DNA of 64,000 nucleotides, taken from Raineyella sp. W15-4 (GTDB taxonomy: Bacteria; Actinomycetota; Actinomycetes; Propionibacteriales; Propionibacteriaceae). Shown in pieces: positions 41,977-50,528 of the stretch; positions within the stretch are counted from its first letter, which is position 1; every line of letters starts with the position of its first letter. The position numbers and the translations under genes are program-made. The stretch covers positions 1,798,001-1,862,000 of the forward strand of contig NZ_CP137079.1 in NCBI RefSeq assembly GCF_033170155.1, written 5' to 3'. Below the pieces are notes generated by a model, which was given only the letters and a program-made list of their open reading frames with translations, was not told the origin of the DNA and did no database searches.

Positions 41977-42320
41977 TCAGGGCAGTCGCAGTCGGAGCAG
42001 CTGCTCGGCGACCAGACCGAGGCTGATCAGGGTCATCGCGATGCCGGAGAATCGGCTGGCCGCCCGGGCGGCCGAGGGGCGAGTACGCAGGATCGCCCGC
42101 GAGCCCGAGCCGACACCGGTGTAGACCACGGCGCAGGACAGCATGTGCAGCCCGCCGAGGGCGGCGATCTGGACCGCCGCCGGCCAGCTCCCGGACGGGT
42201 CGGTGAACTGCGGCAACAGCGCCAGAAAGAGCAGCAACGCCTTGGGGTTCAGGCCGCTGATCGCCACGCCTCTGCCCAGTTGCGTGGCCCAGGAACCGGT
42301 CGGCGCGTCCGACGCGGCCT
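41977..42320 (-). pseudogene. LysE/RhtB exporter, 5' half deleted
   Basis: The minus frame encodes only the C-terminal half of a LysE-type amino acid exporter: VAISGLNPKALLLFLALLPQFT, then GGLHMLSCAVVYTGVGSG and the last helix SGIAMTLISLGLVAEQLL. The N-terminal helices and start (about 80-90 residues) are missing, and the frame runs straight into an Lrp fragment read the other way. Non-functional as an exporter. Confidence 0.82.
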
Positions 42321-42321
42321 G

Positions 42322-42675
42322 TGGAGTGGCCGGCTGCGTACGTTGGAACGTGCCGGGATCATCACCGGATACCGGGCGCAGGTCGACCCGGCCAAGATCG
42401 GACTCGGCTTCGAGGCGCTGGTCTTCGTCACCATGGACACGACCAGCGCCGACACGGTGGCCGCCTTCGAGGAGGCGGTCAGGGCTGTGCCGCAGGTGTT
42501 GCGTGCCGAACGGCTGTTCGGCGACCCCGACTACCTGCTGCGGGTCGTTGCGGCCGACCTGCCGAGCTACCAGGAGCTCTGGGACACCCGGCTGGCCGCC
42601 CTCCCCGGGGTGCACCGGGTCGCCTCGACGATCGTGATGAAGAGTGTCGTCCAGGACCGTGGTCTCCCCCTCTGA
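42322..42675 (+). pseudogene. Lrp/AsnC regulator, DNA-binding domain deleted
   Basis: The frame shows the end of the HTH region and the full ligand domain of an AsnC-family regulator: RLRTLERAGIITGYRAQVDP, then ALVFVTMDTTSADTVAAFE, and HRVASTIVMKSVVQ. The first 35-40 residues and the start are absent. Lrp and LysE genes are usually divergent neighbours, so one deletion across their shared promoter explains both remnants. Confidence 0.82.
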
Positions 42676-42791
42676 AGGAGGGACACGGGTCTGGCGGCGT
42701 CGACGCTCCCCTGGTGGCGCCGGCTGCCGCAGACTCACTCGTGGTGGCCACAAGGGCGAGTTGCAGGGTCTCTCCGAGACACAGTGAGCTG

Positions 42792-42816
42792 TACCACTGT
42801 GGTAATTACCTGTAAT
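42792..42816. promoter_or_regulatory. Nested palindromes in an A/T-rich patch
   Basis: TACCAC-T-GTGGTA (42792-42804), GGTAATTACC (42801-42810) and ATTAC-CT-GTAAT (42805-42816) are perfect and overlap or abut. They lie 94-118 bp upstream of the winged-helix regulator at 42910 and are a candidate operator and promoter for it. Confidence 0.5.
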
Positions 42817-42909
42817 ATTCCTGGAAATAGCTCGATCCCAAGATGTCAACGCCTGAACCGCCGACCCTGCGACCCGTCGGCCGCCCGGGCGGTTTGAGAG
42901 ACTGACCCC

Positions 42910-43509
42910 ATGCCCAGTCCAGCCGACCACAACCCGACCGCTCCGGTCACCTCCGCCGAAGCGGGCTCCGCTCCCGGGACCACATCCTGGCATCTCGGCC
43001 GCACCCCGGCGGAGGCCGACCTCGCCAGCCTGGAGTTCACCCTGATGGCCGCCGGCGCGGCCTTCGAGCGATACGTGACACAGATCTCGCTGCTGATCGG
43101 GGAGCCGGAGCTGACGTACAACGAGATCGTCATCCTGCACGTGATCCGGATGTATGACCGGCCGAAGGATGCCACCACGATCGCCCGACTGGTCAATCGC
43201 GACGACCTGGCCAATGTCCAGTACACCCTGCGCAAGCTGGTGTCGGTGGGCCTGGTGAAGAAGATCCGCTCCGGCGTCACCGCCCACTACGTGACCACCC
43301 CCGCCGGCACGGAGTGGACCGAGCGCTATGCAAGCCTGCGCTTCCGGCTGCTGATCGATCTGATGACCCCGGCAGAGATCGCCGAGGAGAACCTCGCCGA
43401 GGTTGCCCGGCGGTTGACCCGGCTCACGGTGCTGTACGACTCGAGCTCGCGCAGTGCCGGCATCCTCAATCCCCACCGGCTCTTCGAGGAGCCGACCTCG
43501 GCCGACTGA
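42910..43509 (+). CDS. MarR-like winged-helix regulator of the oxygenase cluster
   Basis: The 199-residue protein has a core winged helix at about 75-150: YNEIVILHVIRMYDRPKDATT, IARLVNRDDLANVQYTLRKLVSVGLVKK, AHYVTTPAGTEW. This is the long winged-helix type placed near MarR (COG5631-like). The N-terminal 35 residues look disordered. It directly precedes the Rieske oxygenase operon in the same direction but is separated by a strong terminator, so it is its own unit and likely the cluster's regulator. Confidence 0.8.
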   Translation: MPSPADHNPTAPVTSAEAGSAPGTTSWHLGRTPAEADLASLEFTLMAAGAAFERYVTQISLLIGEPELTYNEIVILHVIRMYDRPKDATTIARLVNRDDLANVQYTLRKLVSVGLVKKIRSGVTAHYVTTPAGTEWTERYASLRFRLLIDLMTPAEIAEENLAEVARRLTRLTVLYDSSSRSAGILNPHRLFEEPTSAD

Positions 43510-43542
43510 GGGCCGGTCGCTCAGACCTGGCGCATCTGCCTT

Positions 43543-43582
43543 CAGTCAGCCCCGGAGTCGATCAGGTCTCCGGGGCTGACTG
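43543..43582 (+). terminator. Terminator of the winged-helix regulator gene
   Basis: CAGTCAGCCCCGGAG (43543-43557) and CTCCGGGGCTGACTG (43568-43582) form a perfect 15-bp stem with a 10-nt loop, 34 bp after the regulator stop. Confidence 0.88.
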
Positions 43583-43658
43583 TGTGTCGACCCACGATCC
43601 CCTTTCGCGGCTGCTGGTGTGCCACCTGCATGTCGGTTGCGTTACACATCTGCATCTC

Positions 43659-43690
43659 TCGATGATCTATTGACTTTCGATGGAATCTAT
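43659..43690 (+). promoter_or_regulatory. Repeated A/T-rich motif before the Rieske operon
   Basis: TCGATGATCTAT (43659-43670) and TCGATGGAATCTAT (43677-43690) form an imperfect direct repeat with a TTGACT between them (43670-43675). It is the likely promoter/operator region of the catabolic operon, 80-110 bp before its start. A 7-bp hairpin GTGCCCC/GGGGCAC follows at 43720-43738 in the leader. Confidence 0.45.
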
Positions 43691-43769
43691 CTGAGGCTTG
43701 TGTCCACGGCGTTGAGTTCGTGCCCCACCGAGGGGCACAGGCGCCCCCTTCACCGAAGAAGGAGTTCAC

Positions 43770-44963
43770 GTGGCTCTCACCGAATCTGCAATCGGTAACT
43801 CAGGGAAGGTCGCGCGACAGTACGCCCCGTACGTCCAGGCAGACTGGGGCTTCGCGAATCACTGGTACCCGGCCTGTTTCAGCGACGAGGTCGCCGTCCG
43901 GGGCGTCGTCGGTGTCACGATCGGCGGACATGACATCGCCATTACCAGGGAGGACGACGGGACCGTCCGCGCCATCTCCGACCGGTGCCTGCACCGGGGC
44001 GTGAAGCTGTCGGCCAAGCCGATGTGCTTCGCCAACAAGACGGTCACCTGCTGGTACCACGGCTACACCTACAACGCCGAGAGCGGCAATCTCGACACCA
44101 TCGTCGGCTCCCCCGACGACAAGCTGATCAACACGGTCAGCGTCCGCACCTACCCGGCGGAGGAGGTCGCCGGCTTGATCTTCGTCTTCGTCGGTGACGA
44201 CGACTACGGCACCCCGCCGCCGCTCGACACCGACCTGCCGGTGAAGGTCACCGACAACGACGACACGCCGCACTTCCGCGACGCGAAGATCGTCACCCGT
44301 GGCCTGCGCCGCAAGCTCTACGGCAACTGGCGGCTGGCCGCCGAGAACGGGCTCGATCCGAGCCACCTGCTGGTCCACTGGGACAACCAGATCGTGGTCG
44401 CCCTCGACCGGGCCATGCCGCTGGGGATGAAGGCGATGAAGGACGACGCCACCGAGCTCCTCGACGTCGAGAACGGGCCGAAGGGCGTGATGAACCGCTA
44501 CGACCTGCCGGAGAACTACCAGCCGGTGTTCGAGAACCCGATCGTCGACATCAAGGCCCGCGGCACCACCATGTTCAAGCCGTTCCGGGTCAGCCTCTGG
44601 CTTCCCGGCATCCTGATGGTCGAGGACTGGCCGATCCCGGGCGTCACCCAGTACGAGTTCTACGTCCCGATCGACGACCACCACCACATGTACTTCGAGG
44701 TGATCGCCGACCACGCCAGCACCGAGGACGAGAAGAAGGAGTTCGAGTTCAAGTACAAGAACTTCTACGAGCCGCTCGGCCTGCTCAACTTCAACAACAA
44801 CGACGTCTTCGCCCGCGAGGCCACCGAGGAGCACTACGAGCGCTTCGACGGCTGGAACAACGAGGTCCTCGCCGATGCGGACTTCTCGGTCGTGGCCTGG
44901 CGCAAGCAGGCGGCCAAGCACGGGCGCGGCTTCTTCCAGTCGCCCTACTTCGACGAGGACTGA
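43770..44963 (+). CDS. Rieske oxygenase terminal component, CarAa-like
   Basis: The 397-residue alpha subunit of a ring-hydroxylating oxygenase has the Rieske ligands C73-x-H75 and C94-x2-H97 (DRCLHRGVKL, VTCWYHGYTY). The mononuclear iron site lies in ENGLDPSHLLVHWD (H199, H203) with Asp 345 in FNNNDVFAREA. Over its whole length it resembles carbazole 1,9a-dioxygenase CarAa: FGNHWYP-like start, ENG-DPSH, GFNND-AREA-type end. CarAa-like enzymes are homotrimers without a beta subunit, and none is present here. It would add oxygen to an aromatic, perhaps N-heterocyclic, ring with electrons from the next gene product. GTG start with AAGGAG upstream. Confidence 0.92.
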   Translation: MALTESAIGNSGKVARQYAPYVQADWGFANHWYPACFSDEVAVRGVVGVTIGGHDIAITREDDGTVRAISDRCLHRGVKLSAKPMCFANKTVTCWYHGYTYNAESGNLDTIVGSPDDKLINTVSVRTYPAEEVAGLIFVFVGDDDYGTPPPLDTDLPVKVTDNDDTPHFRDAKIVTRGLRRKLYGNWRLAAENGLDPSHLLVHWDNQIVVALDRAMPLGMKAMKDDATELLDVENGPKGVMNRYDLPENYQPVFENPIVDIKARGTTMFKPFRVSLWLPGILMVEDWPIPGVTQYEFYVPIDDHHHMYFEVIADHASTEDEKKEFEFKYKNFYEPLGLLNFNNNDVFAREATEEHYERFDGWNNEVLADADFSVVAWRKQAAKHGRGFFQSPYFDED

Positions 44964-44977
44964 GAGGACCGACTCCG

Positions 44978-46036
44978 ATGACGATCGTGGAGGGCACGGA
45001 GATGACCGTGCCGCCGACCGAGCCGCGTCACATCGCGCTCCGGTTCACCGACGGGCAGGTGCGGGAGTTCGACGCCGATCCGGAGGAGGCCATCCTCACC
45101 GCGGCCAAGCGGGCCGGCCACACCCTGGTCAGCCAGTGCACTGTCGGCACCTGCGGGACCTGCGTCGGCACGCTGATCGACGGGGCGGCCGAGATGCCGG
45201 CCGGCCAGCTCAGTGCGCTGTCGAAGGACGAGGTGTCCGCGGGCCAACGCCTGCTCTGCCAGACCCGTGCCCTCCGCGACTCGTCGTTCGACCTGGAATA
45301 TCCCTCCACGCTGCTGGAGGCCCATCCGCCGGTCGCTTTCCGGGCCAAGATCTCCCGCCTCAGCTGGGTCGCCGACACGGTGGTCGAGCTGGAGCTGAAG
45401 GTCCCCAAGACGATCAAGTTCGGCTTCGCCGCCGGGCAGTACTGCCGGATCCAGGTGCCCGGCACCGAGGAGTGGCGCAGCTACTCGATCGCGTCCGGGG
45501 AGCACGAGCGGTTCCGGCTGACCTTCCTGATCCGGATCCTGCCCTCGGGAGTGATGTCCGACTTCCTCCGGGACGGTGCCCGGACCGGACAGGTCCTGGA
45601 TCTGGAGGGACCGCTGGGCGGGTTCGTCCTGGAGCCGGCACCCCGGCCCACCATCCTGATGGCCGGCGGCACCGGCCTGGCCCCGATGCTGTCGATGCTG
45701 GACCGGCTCCGGACCGTCCAGCCGACCCCGCCGATCCTGCTGCTGTTCGGCTGCAACCGGCCGGCCGAACTCTTCCACGAGGACGAGCTCGCCGCCCGGG
45801 TCTCCTTCATCCCCACCCTGGAGGTGCGTACGGTGCTGATGGACAACGAGGGCCGCGACGACCTGCCGGCCGGCACCCCACTGTCGGTGCTCCACCCCGG
45901 CGACGTGCTGCCCGACACCGTCGCCTACCTGTGCGGTCCCCCGCCGATGATCCGGGCCGCCGAGGAACGCTTCGGCGAGCTGGGGCTGCCTGCCCACGAC
46001 ATCCGGGCCGAGCAGTTCGTGCCGAGCGAGAACTGA
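44978..46036 (+). CDS. Ferredoxin-NAD(P)H reductase, electron donor to the oxygenase
   Basis: The 352-residue BenC/CarAd-like reductase has a plant-type 2Fe-2S domain (C54, C59, C62 in CTVGTCGTC, and C94 in LLCQTRA), then an FAD-binding domain (EEWRSYSIASGEHE) and NAD domain (LMAGGTGLAPML, YLCGPPPMI). It passes electrons from NADH to the Rieske centre, directly or through its own ferredoxin, so no separate ferredoxin is needed. It starts 14 bp after the oxygenase gene. Confidence 0.92.
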   Translation: MTIVEGTEMTVPPTEPRHIALRFTDGQVREFDADPEEAILTAAKRAGHTLVSQCTVGTCGTCVGTLIDGAAEMPAGQLSALSKDEVSAGQRLLCQTRALRDSSFDLEYPSTLLEAHPPVAFRAKISRLSWVADTVVELELKVPKTIKFGFAAGQYCRIQVPGTEEWRSYSIASGEHERFRLTFLIRILPSGVMSDFLRDGARTGQVLDLEGPLGGFVLEPAPRPTILMAGGTGLAPMLSMLDRLRTVQPTPPILLLFGCNRPAELFHEDELAARVSFIPTLEVRTVLMDNEGRDDLPAGTPLSVLHPGDVLPDTVAYLCGPPPMIRAAEERFGELGLPAHDIRAEQFVPSEN

Positions 46037-46046
46037 GGTGGCGCCG

Positions 46047-47396
46047 ATGCGTGTCAGCACCCGGCCGCTGCCGTTGGACCCGGAGCGGCAGGCGATGTAC
46101 GACGCCCTGGTCTCCCACCTCGATCCGGACCGGATGCGGGACCTGCTCGTCCGGCTGGTCGACATCCACAGCCCGACCGGTGCCGAGCGGGCCGCGTCCG
46201 AGTTCATGGCGCACCACCTGCGCGAGGAGGTCGGCATCGAGGCGGCGTACATGCCGATCTCAGCCGGGACCGGCAACGTCCACGGCATCCTCCCGGGCAG
46301 CGGGGACGGGGCGAACCTGCTGCTCTACTGCCCGATCGACACCCACATCGAGCCGGACCTCGACGTCCCGACGATCGGCCCCGAGCCCCGGGCCGACATG
46401 CTCCCGGCCGCCCGGGTCGAGGACGGCCTGGTGGTCGGCCTGGGGGCGTCCAACCCCAAGGTGATGGTGGCCGGGCTGACCGAGGTGGTCCATGCGGTCC
46501 GCGACGCCGGCCTGGCGTTCCGCGGCGATCTCACCCTCGGTTTCGCCGGCGGTGGGATGCCGTGGCTGAACTCCCGGCGGGACCATGTCGGGATGAGCAC
46601 CGGGGTCTACCAGCTGCTGATGCGGGGCCTCTATCCGGACTACTGCCTGCTGCTCAAGCCCCGCCCGGGGGTCTACCCTGAGGAGCCGGGGATGGCGTGG
46701 ATCCGGGTGGACGTCCACGGCACCTTCGGGTACGCCGGGATCACCCGCGGCACCCCCGGCTTCCGCTCCTCCATCGTGCCGGCCGCCACGGTGATCGAGG
46801 AGCTCGAGGCCTGGCTGCCGCGGTACACCGCCGCCAACACGTACGGCACCGTGCTGCCGGAGGGGTGGATCGCCGCCGTCCGCGCCGGGGATCCCGACAA
46901 GCCCGCGTTCCCGTCGGCCACCACTGAGATCTTCCTCGACCTGCGGGTCAATCCCCGGACCTCGCCGGCCGACGTCCGGGCCCAGTTCGCGGAGTTCGTC
47001 GCCGGGCTGCGCCGGCGCCACCCGGAGATCGAGCTGGACTGGACCATGTACGGCAGCCTGCCGGGTGGTCTCACCGACTACGACAACTGGATCGTCCAGT
47101 CCGCCCAGCGCGGCTGGGAGCAGGTCTCCGGTGAGCCGTACACCGAGACGCCCTACCAGGCCGGGCAGACCGACGGCGCGATGATCCGTACGCTCGGCAT
47201 CCCGACCGCCCGGGTCGGCTACCCCTGGCCGCCGGCCGCAGCACCCGCCGAGCTCAACGAGGGACTCGGCGGGATGGGCGTCGCCTCGGTCGAGGACGCG
47301 CTGATCGGCGTCCGGACCATCGCCTACTCCGTCGTCGACACACTCACCCGCACCCGGGCCGAGCTGGGCCTCACCGGCCACCCGAAGAGAGGATGA
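46047..47396 (+). CDS. M20-family fold protein lacking metal ligands
   Basis: The 449-residue protein has the M20/DapE-ArgE layout: an N-terminal lobe (RLVDIHSPTGAERAASEFM), a dimerisation domain (WIRVDVHGTFGYAGI, TTEIFLDLRVNP) and a C-terminal return. The metal motifs are altered: the GHxD motif reads CPIDTH, the bridging-Asp region GASNPK, the Glu pair GGGMP, and the final His region LNEGLGG. By eye, at least four of five zinc ligands are gone. It may be a metal-free hydrolase, a binding protein or a variant with new chemistry. ATG 46047 (GAGG 8 nt upstream) is preferred to GTG 46038. Its stop overlaps the dioxygenase start by ATGA. Confidence 0.75.
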   Translation: MRVSTRPLPLDPERQAMYDALVSHLDPDRMRDLLVRLVDIHSPTGAERAASEFMAHHLREEVGIEAAYMPISAGTGNVHGILPGSGDGANLLLYCPIDTHIEPDLDVPTIGPEPRADMLPAARVEDGLVVGLGASNPKVMVAGLTEVVHAVRDAGLAFRGDLTLGFAGGGMPWLNSRRDHVGMSTGVYQLLMRGLYPDYCLLLKPRPGVYPEEPGMAWIRVDVHGTFGYAGITRGTPGFRSSIVPAATVIEELEAWLPRYTAANTYGTVLPEGWIAAVRAGDPDKPAFPSATTEIFLDLRVNPRTSPADVRAQFAEFVAGLRRRHPEIELDWTMYGSLPGGLTDYDNWIVQSAQRGWEQVSGEPYTETPYQAGQTDGAMIRTLGIPTARVGYPWPPAAAPAELNEGLGGMGVASVEDALIGVRTIAYSVVDTLTRTRAELGLTGHPKRG

Positions 47397-48442
47397 CCAT
47401 GCCAGCCAACGATCACGCCATCCAGCAGGAGGACCGACCCGACCTGCTGCTCGACTCCCTGGGCTACGTCGGGGTGTCCTCCGACCGGCTCGACGACTGG
47501 ACCACCTTCGGGCGTGACGTCGCCGGCATGCAGGTGGTGGACTCGACCCGGCGGGGCCGGGCACTGCGGATGGACAGCCGCTCGCACAGGTTCCTGATCA
47601 CCGACGACGGCGGCCGGGGCTACTACGGGTTCGAGGTCTCCGACGCGGCCGCGCTGCAGCGGGTCGCCGCCCGGCTCGACCTGCGCGGGGTGCGCCACAC
47701 CGCGATGGACCGTCCGACCCGGGACCACCGCCGGGTGACCGACGGTCTGTGGTGCCTCGACCCGGACGGGAACCGGATCGAGGTCTTCCACGGGCCCGAG
47801 CTGGCCGATCACCCGTTCTCGCCCGGCCGGACACTCGGTGGTTTCCGCACCGGGGTGCTCGGCCTGGGCCACGCGGTGCTGCTCACCGCGGACCCTCGCC
47901 CACTGATCGACTTCTACCGGGGGGTCCTCGGGTTCCGGCTGTCGGACTACATGTTCAGCCCGTTCGAGGCGTACTTCTTCCATCTCAACCCGCGCCACCA
48001 CAGCCTCGCGGTGGTCCGGTCGGACGGCCCCGGCGTCCACCACATCATGGTCGAGCTGGCCCAGCTGGACGACGTCGGCGCCGGGCTCGACCTGGCCGAG
48101 GGCCGCGAGGACGGCATCCGGGTGACCCTGGGCCGGCACTCGAACGACCACATGATCTCGTTCTACGCCCGCACCCCCTCCCCGTTCATGCTCGAGTACG
48201 GCTGGGGCGGCCGCTCCGTCGACGTCGAGCGGTGGGAGCCCTACGAACTGACCGAGGGACCGAGCATCTGGGGCCATGAGCGGTCCTGGCTCACTCCGGA
48301 GCTGCGGCTCAAGGCCCGGCAGATGCGGATCCAGGCCTCCGCGGAGGGCCGCAGCTACCCCGTCCACGTCCGGGAGGGCAACTACGACGTGGTGCCCGCC
48401 GACAGCTGGATCCCCGCCACCCGACGGCCCTACGTCGGCTGA
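47393..48442 (+). CDS. Type I extradiol (VOC) ring-cleavage dioxygenase
   Basis: The 349-residue two-module BphC-like enzyme has the iron facial triad in the C-terminal module: H160 (GLGHAVLL), H216 or H217 (PGVHHIMVE) and E268 (PFMLEYGWGG). The N-terminal module lacks metal residues, as in the family. It should open a catechol-like product of the Rieske step by meta-cleavage. ATG 47393 overlaps the previous stop; ATG 47399 is an alternative. Translationally coupled within the operon. Confidence 0.92.
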   Translation: MTMPANDHAIQQEDRPDLLLDSLGYVGVSSDRLDDWTTFGRDVAGMQVVDSTRRGRALRMDSRSHRFLITDDGGRGYYGFEVSDAAALQRVAARLDLRGVRHTAMDRPTRDHRRVTDGLWCLDPDGNRIEVFHGPELADHPFSPGRTLGGFRTGVLGLGHAVLLTADPRPLIDFYRGVLGFRLSDYMFSPFEAYFFHLNPRHHSLAVVRSDGPGVHHIMVELAQLDDVGAGLDLAEGREDGIRVTLGRHSNDHMISFYARTPSPFMLEYGWGGRSVDVERWEPYELTEGPSIWGHERSWLTPELRLKARQMRIQASAEGRSYPVHVREGNYDVVPADSWIPATRRPYVG

Positions 48443-48460
48443 CCACCCGAAAGGCACACC

Positions 48461-48898
48461 ATGACAGCACGCACGATCACCCCTGAGGAGTTCGAGGGCA
48501 CCTGGCGGCTCCTCGACTGGCGCCAGGAGTACGACGACGGCCGGTTCCAGCACCCGATGGGCGAGCATCCGGTCGGACTGATCAGCTACCGGGAGGGCCG
48601 GGTCTACGAGATCGCCACCAGCGCCGCCCGCCCCGACTTCGTCACCGGCGGCCAGTGGGACGCGGACGATGCCGAGAAGGCGATGGCCTACAGCACCTCG
48701 ATGTGCTATTCCGGCACGTACGTCCTGGACGGCGACCAGGTGGTCCACTATGTCGACCTCAGCGTCTTCCCGAACTTCGTCGGCAAGGGGCTGCGCCGCA
48801 CGGTCGGCTGGGACGGCACGACGATGACGCTCTCCGGTCGGATGGAGGAGGGCACGCCGCAGGCCCGCACCGTGATCCTCGATTGGCGTCGCTGGTGA
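48461..48898 (+). CDS. Lipocalin-like domain protein
   Basis: This 145-residue single lipocalin-like (PF13924-type) domain starts EFEGTWRLLDWRQEYDDGR and ends with alternating beta strands (DGTTMTLSGRMEEG). There is no signal peptide, so it is cytosolic. Such domains in fungal and bacterial pathways can act as isomerases, cyclases or binding proteins for small hydrophobic intermediates. Its place between the dioxygenase and the amidase, 18 bp after the former, implies a step on the cleavage product. The exact reaction is unknown. Confidence 0.75.
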   Translation: MTARTITPEEFEGTWRLLDWRQEYDDGRFQHPMGEHPVGLISYREGRVYEIATSAARPDFVTGGQWDADDAEKAMAYSTSMCYSGTYVLDGDQVVHYVDLSVFPNFVGKGLRRTVGWDGTTMTLSGRMEEGTPQARTVILDWRRW

Positions 48899-48912
48899 AC
48901 GGGGAGACGACG

Positions 48913-50265
48913 ATGACCGAGACCACCGGAACCCACCGGACCCTGCAGGACTGGCTGGCGCTGCCGGTCGGCGCCCGCAAGGAACTCCTGACCGAGGCGG
49001 TGCGGGCCGCCGAACGTGCCCGCGACGACCTCAACACCTACATCTCACTCCTCTCCCCCGACGAACTCGGGCCGGCCGACGAGGGCGAGCTGGCCGCGGT
49101 GCCGTACGCAGTGAAGGACAACATCGACGTCCGCGGCCTGCCGACCACCGGTGGCACCCCGGCGCTGATCGGGCACCGCCCGAGGATCGACGCCTCGGTG
49201 GTGCGCTCGCTGCGCGACGAGGGCGCGATCGCCATCGGCAAGGCAAACATGCACGAGCTGGCCTTCGGGCTGACCTCGAACAACGGCCGGTTCGGTCCGG
49301 CCCGCAACCCGCACGACCCCGACCGGGTCTCCGGTGGCTCCAGCGGCGGATCGGCCGCGGCGGTCGCCTCCGGCAGCGTGCCGTTCGCCCTCGGCACCGA
49401 CACCGGTGCCTCGGTCACCACCCCGTCCGGCTACTGCGGCGTCGTCGGCTTCCGGCCGTCCACCGGACGGTACGCCGGGGACGGGATGCTGCACCTGACC
49501 TGGACCCGGGACGCGATCGGGGTGCACGCCCACACCGTCACGGACGTGCGGATCATCGACCGGGTGATCACCCGGTCGTCAGTGCGGCCGGATCCGGTCG
49601 AGCCGGCCGGCCTCACCGTGGGCGTGCCGGCGGAATTCTTCGACGACGTCGATCCGCAGGTGGCTCGGGCGGCCGACGCCGCGCTGGCCGCGCTGCGGAC
49701 CGCCGGGGTCAGGTTCGTCGAAGTGGGCGTCCCCGGGGCGATGGAGCTGGCCGCGGCCGGCTTCTCGATGGTGTTCTACGAGACCCCGATCAACGTACGG
49801 GCCTACCTCAACGAGACCGAGGAGGCCTACCGGGGGCTCACCCTCGCCGAGATCGCCGCCCGGACCGGATCGCCCGATGTCACCGCGATGCTGCGGCTGA
49901 TGCTCGACGACCCGATCAGCGATGCTCGCTACGAGGCGGACGCCGGGGTCCGCAACCGGCTGCGGCGGCGCTACCAGGCCACCTTCGCCGACCATCGGCT
50001 GGATGCGATCCTCTACCCGACCACTCCGAACCTGCCGCCGGAGATCGGCACCGACGACCGGATCACGCTGAACGGCACCGAGCGGGACATGTTCCCCACC
50101 GCGACGCGCAATGTGGCCCCCGGCGGACTGGCCGGTGCCCCGCAGCTCACCCTGCCGCTGTCCCGGCCCGACGGCGCACTGCCGATCGCGGTCACCCTGG
50201 AGGGTGGCATCGGCACCGATGACCGGCTGCTGGCCATCGGTGCGGCACTCCACCGGCTGATCTGA
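48913..50265 (+). CDS. Amidase signature family hydrolase
   Basis: The 450-residue amidase-signature enzyme has the Ser-cisSer-Lys triad: K68 in VPYAVKDNID, S143 in SGGSSGGSAAAV and the nucleophile S167 in GTDTGASVTTP (the usual TDTGGS has A here). It hydrolyses an amide or similar bond; in this operon it probably acts on an N-containing cleavage product or releases ammonia from a side-chain amide. It is the last gene of the cluster, 14 bp after the lipocalin-like gene. GGGGAG precedes ATG 48913. Confidence 0.9.
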   Translation: MTETTGTHRTLQDWLALPVGARKELLTEAVRAAERARDDLNTYISLLSPDELGPADEGELAAVPYAVKDNIDVRGLPTTGGTPALIGHRPRIDASVVRSLRDEGAIAIGKANMHELAFGLTSNNGRFGPARNPHDPDRVSGGSSGGSAAAVASGSVPFALGTDTGASVTTPSGYCGVVGFRPSTGRYAGDGMLHLTWTRDAIGVHAHTVTDVRIIDRVITRSSVRPDPVEPAGLTVGVPAEFFDDVDPQVARAADAALAALRTAGVRFVEVGVPGAMELAAAGFSMVFYETPINVRAYLNETEEAYRGLTLAEIAARTGSPDVTAMLRLMLDDPISDARYEADAGVRNRLRRRYQATFADHRLDAILYPTTPNLPPEIGTDDRITLNGTERDMFPTATRNVAPGGLAGAPQLTLPLSRPDGALPIAVTLEGGIGTDDRLLAIGAALHRLI

Positions 50266-50528
50266 CCTGCTCTGCCGGTCATCGCGATCGGTTCGGGCGC
50301 GGCGGGTGGCACGGCGTACGTCTCCGTGGCCACCCGCCGGCACGTTCCTGCGCCTGGCCGACGCACGTCAGGCCTGCCGTGTTGCGGCATCGTCAGCGTC
50401 CGTCGGCACCGCCGTATGCGTTCCGTCAGGACCGAGAGCACGGGCGGCGCCGCGGGTTTTGATCAGGTGGTGAGCCCAATCGGGCGCCGGTCCCCGCCGG
50501 GACCGTGTCCTCCGGACGGAGTGTTCTG

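Noticed and set aside
50266-50528. Remnant of kdpA or kdpF before kdpB
   Set aside because: Translation in the plus frames and one minus frame showed no similarity to KdpA or KdpF; I see nothing definable in this gap.
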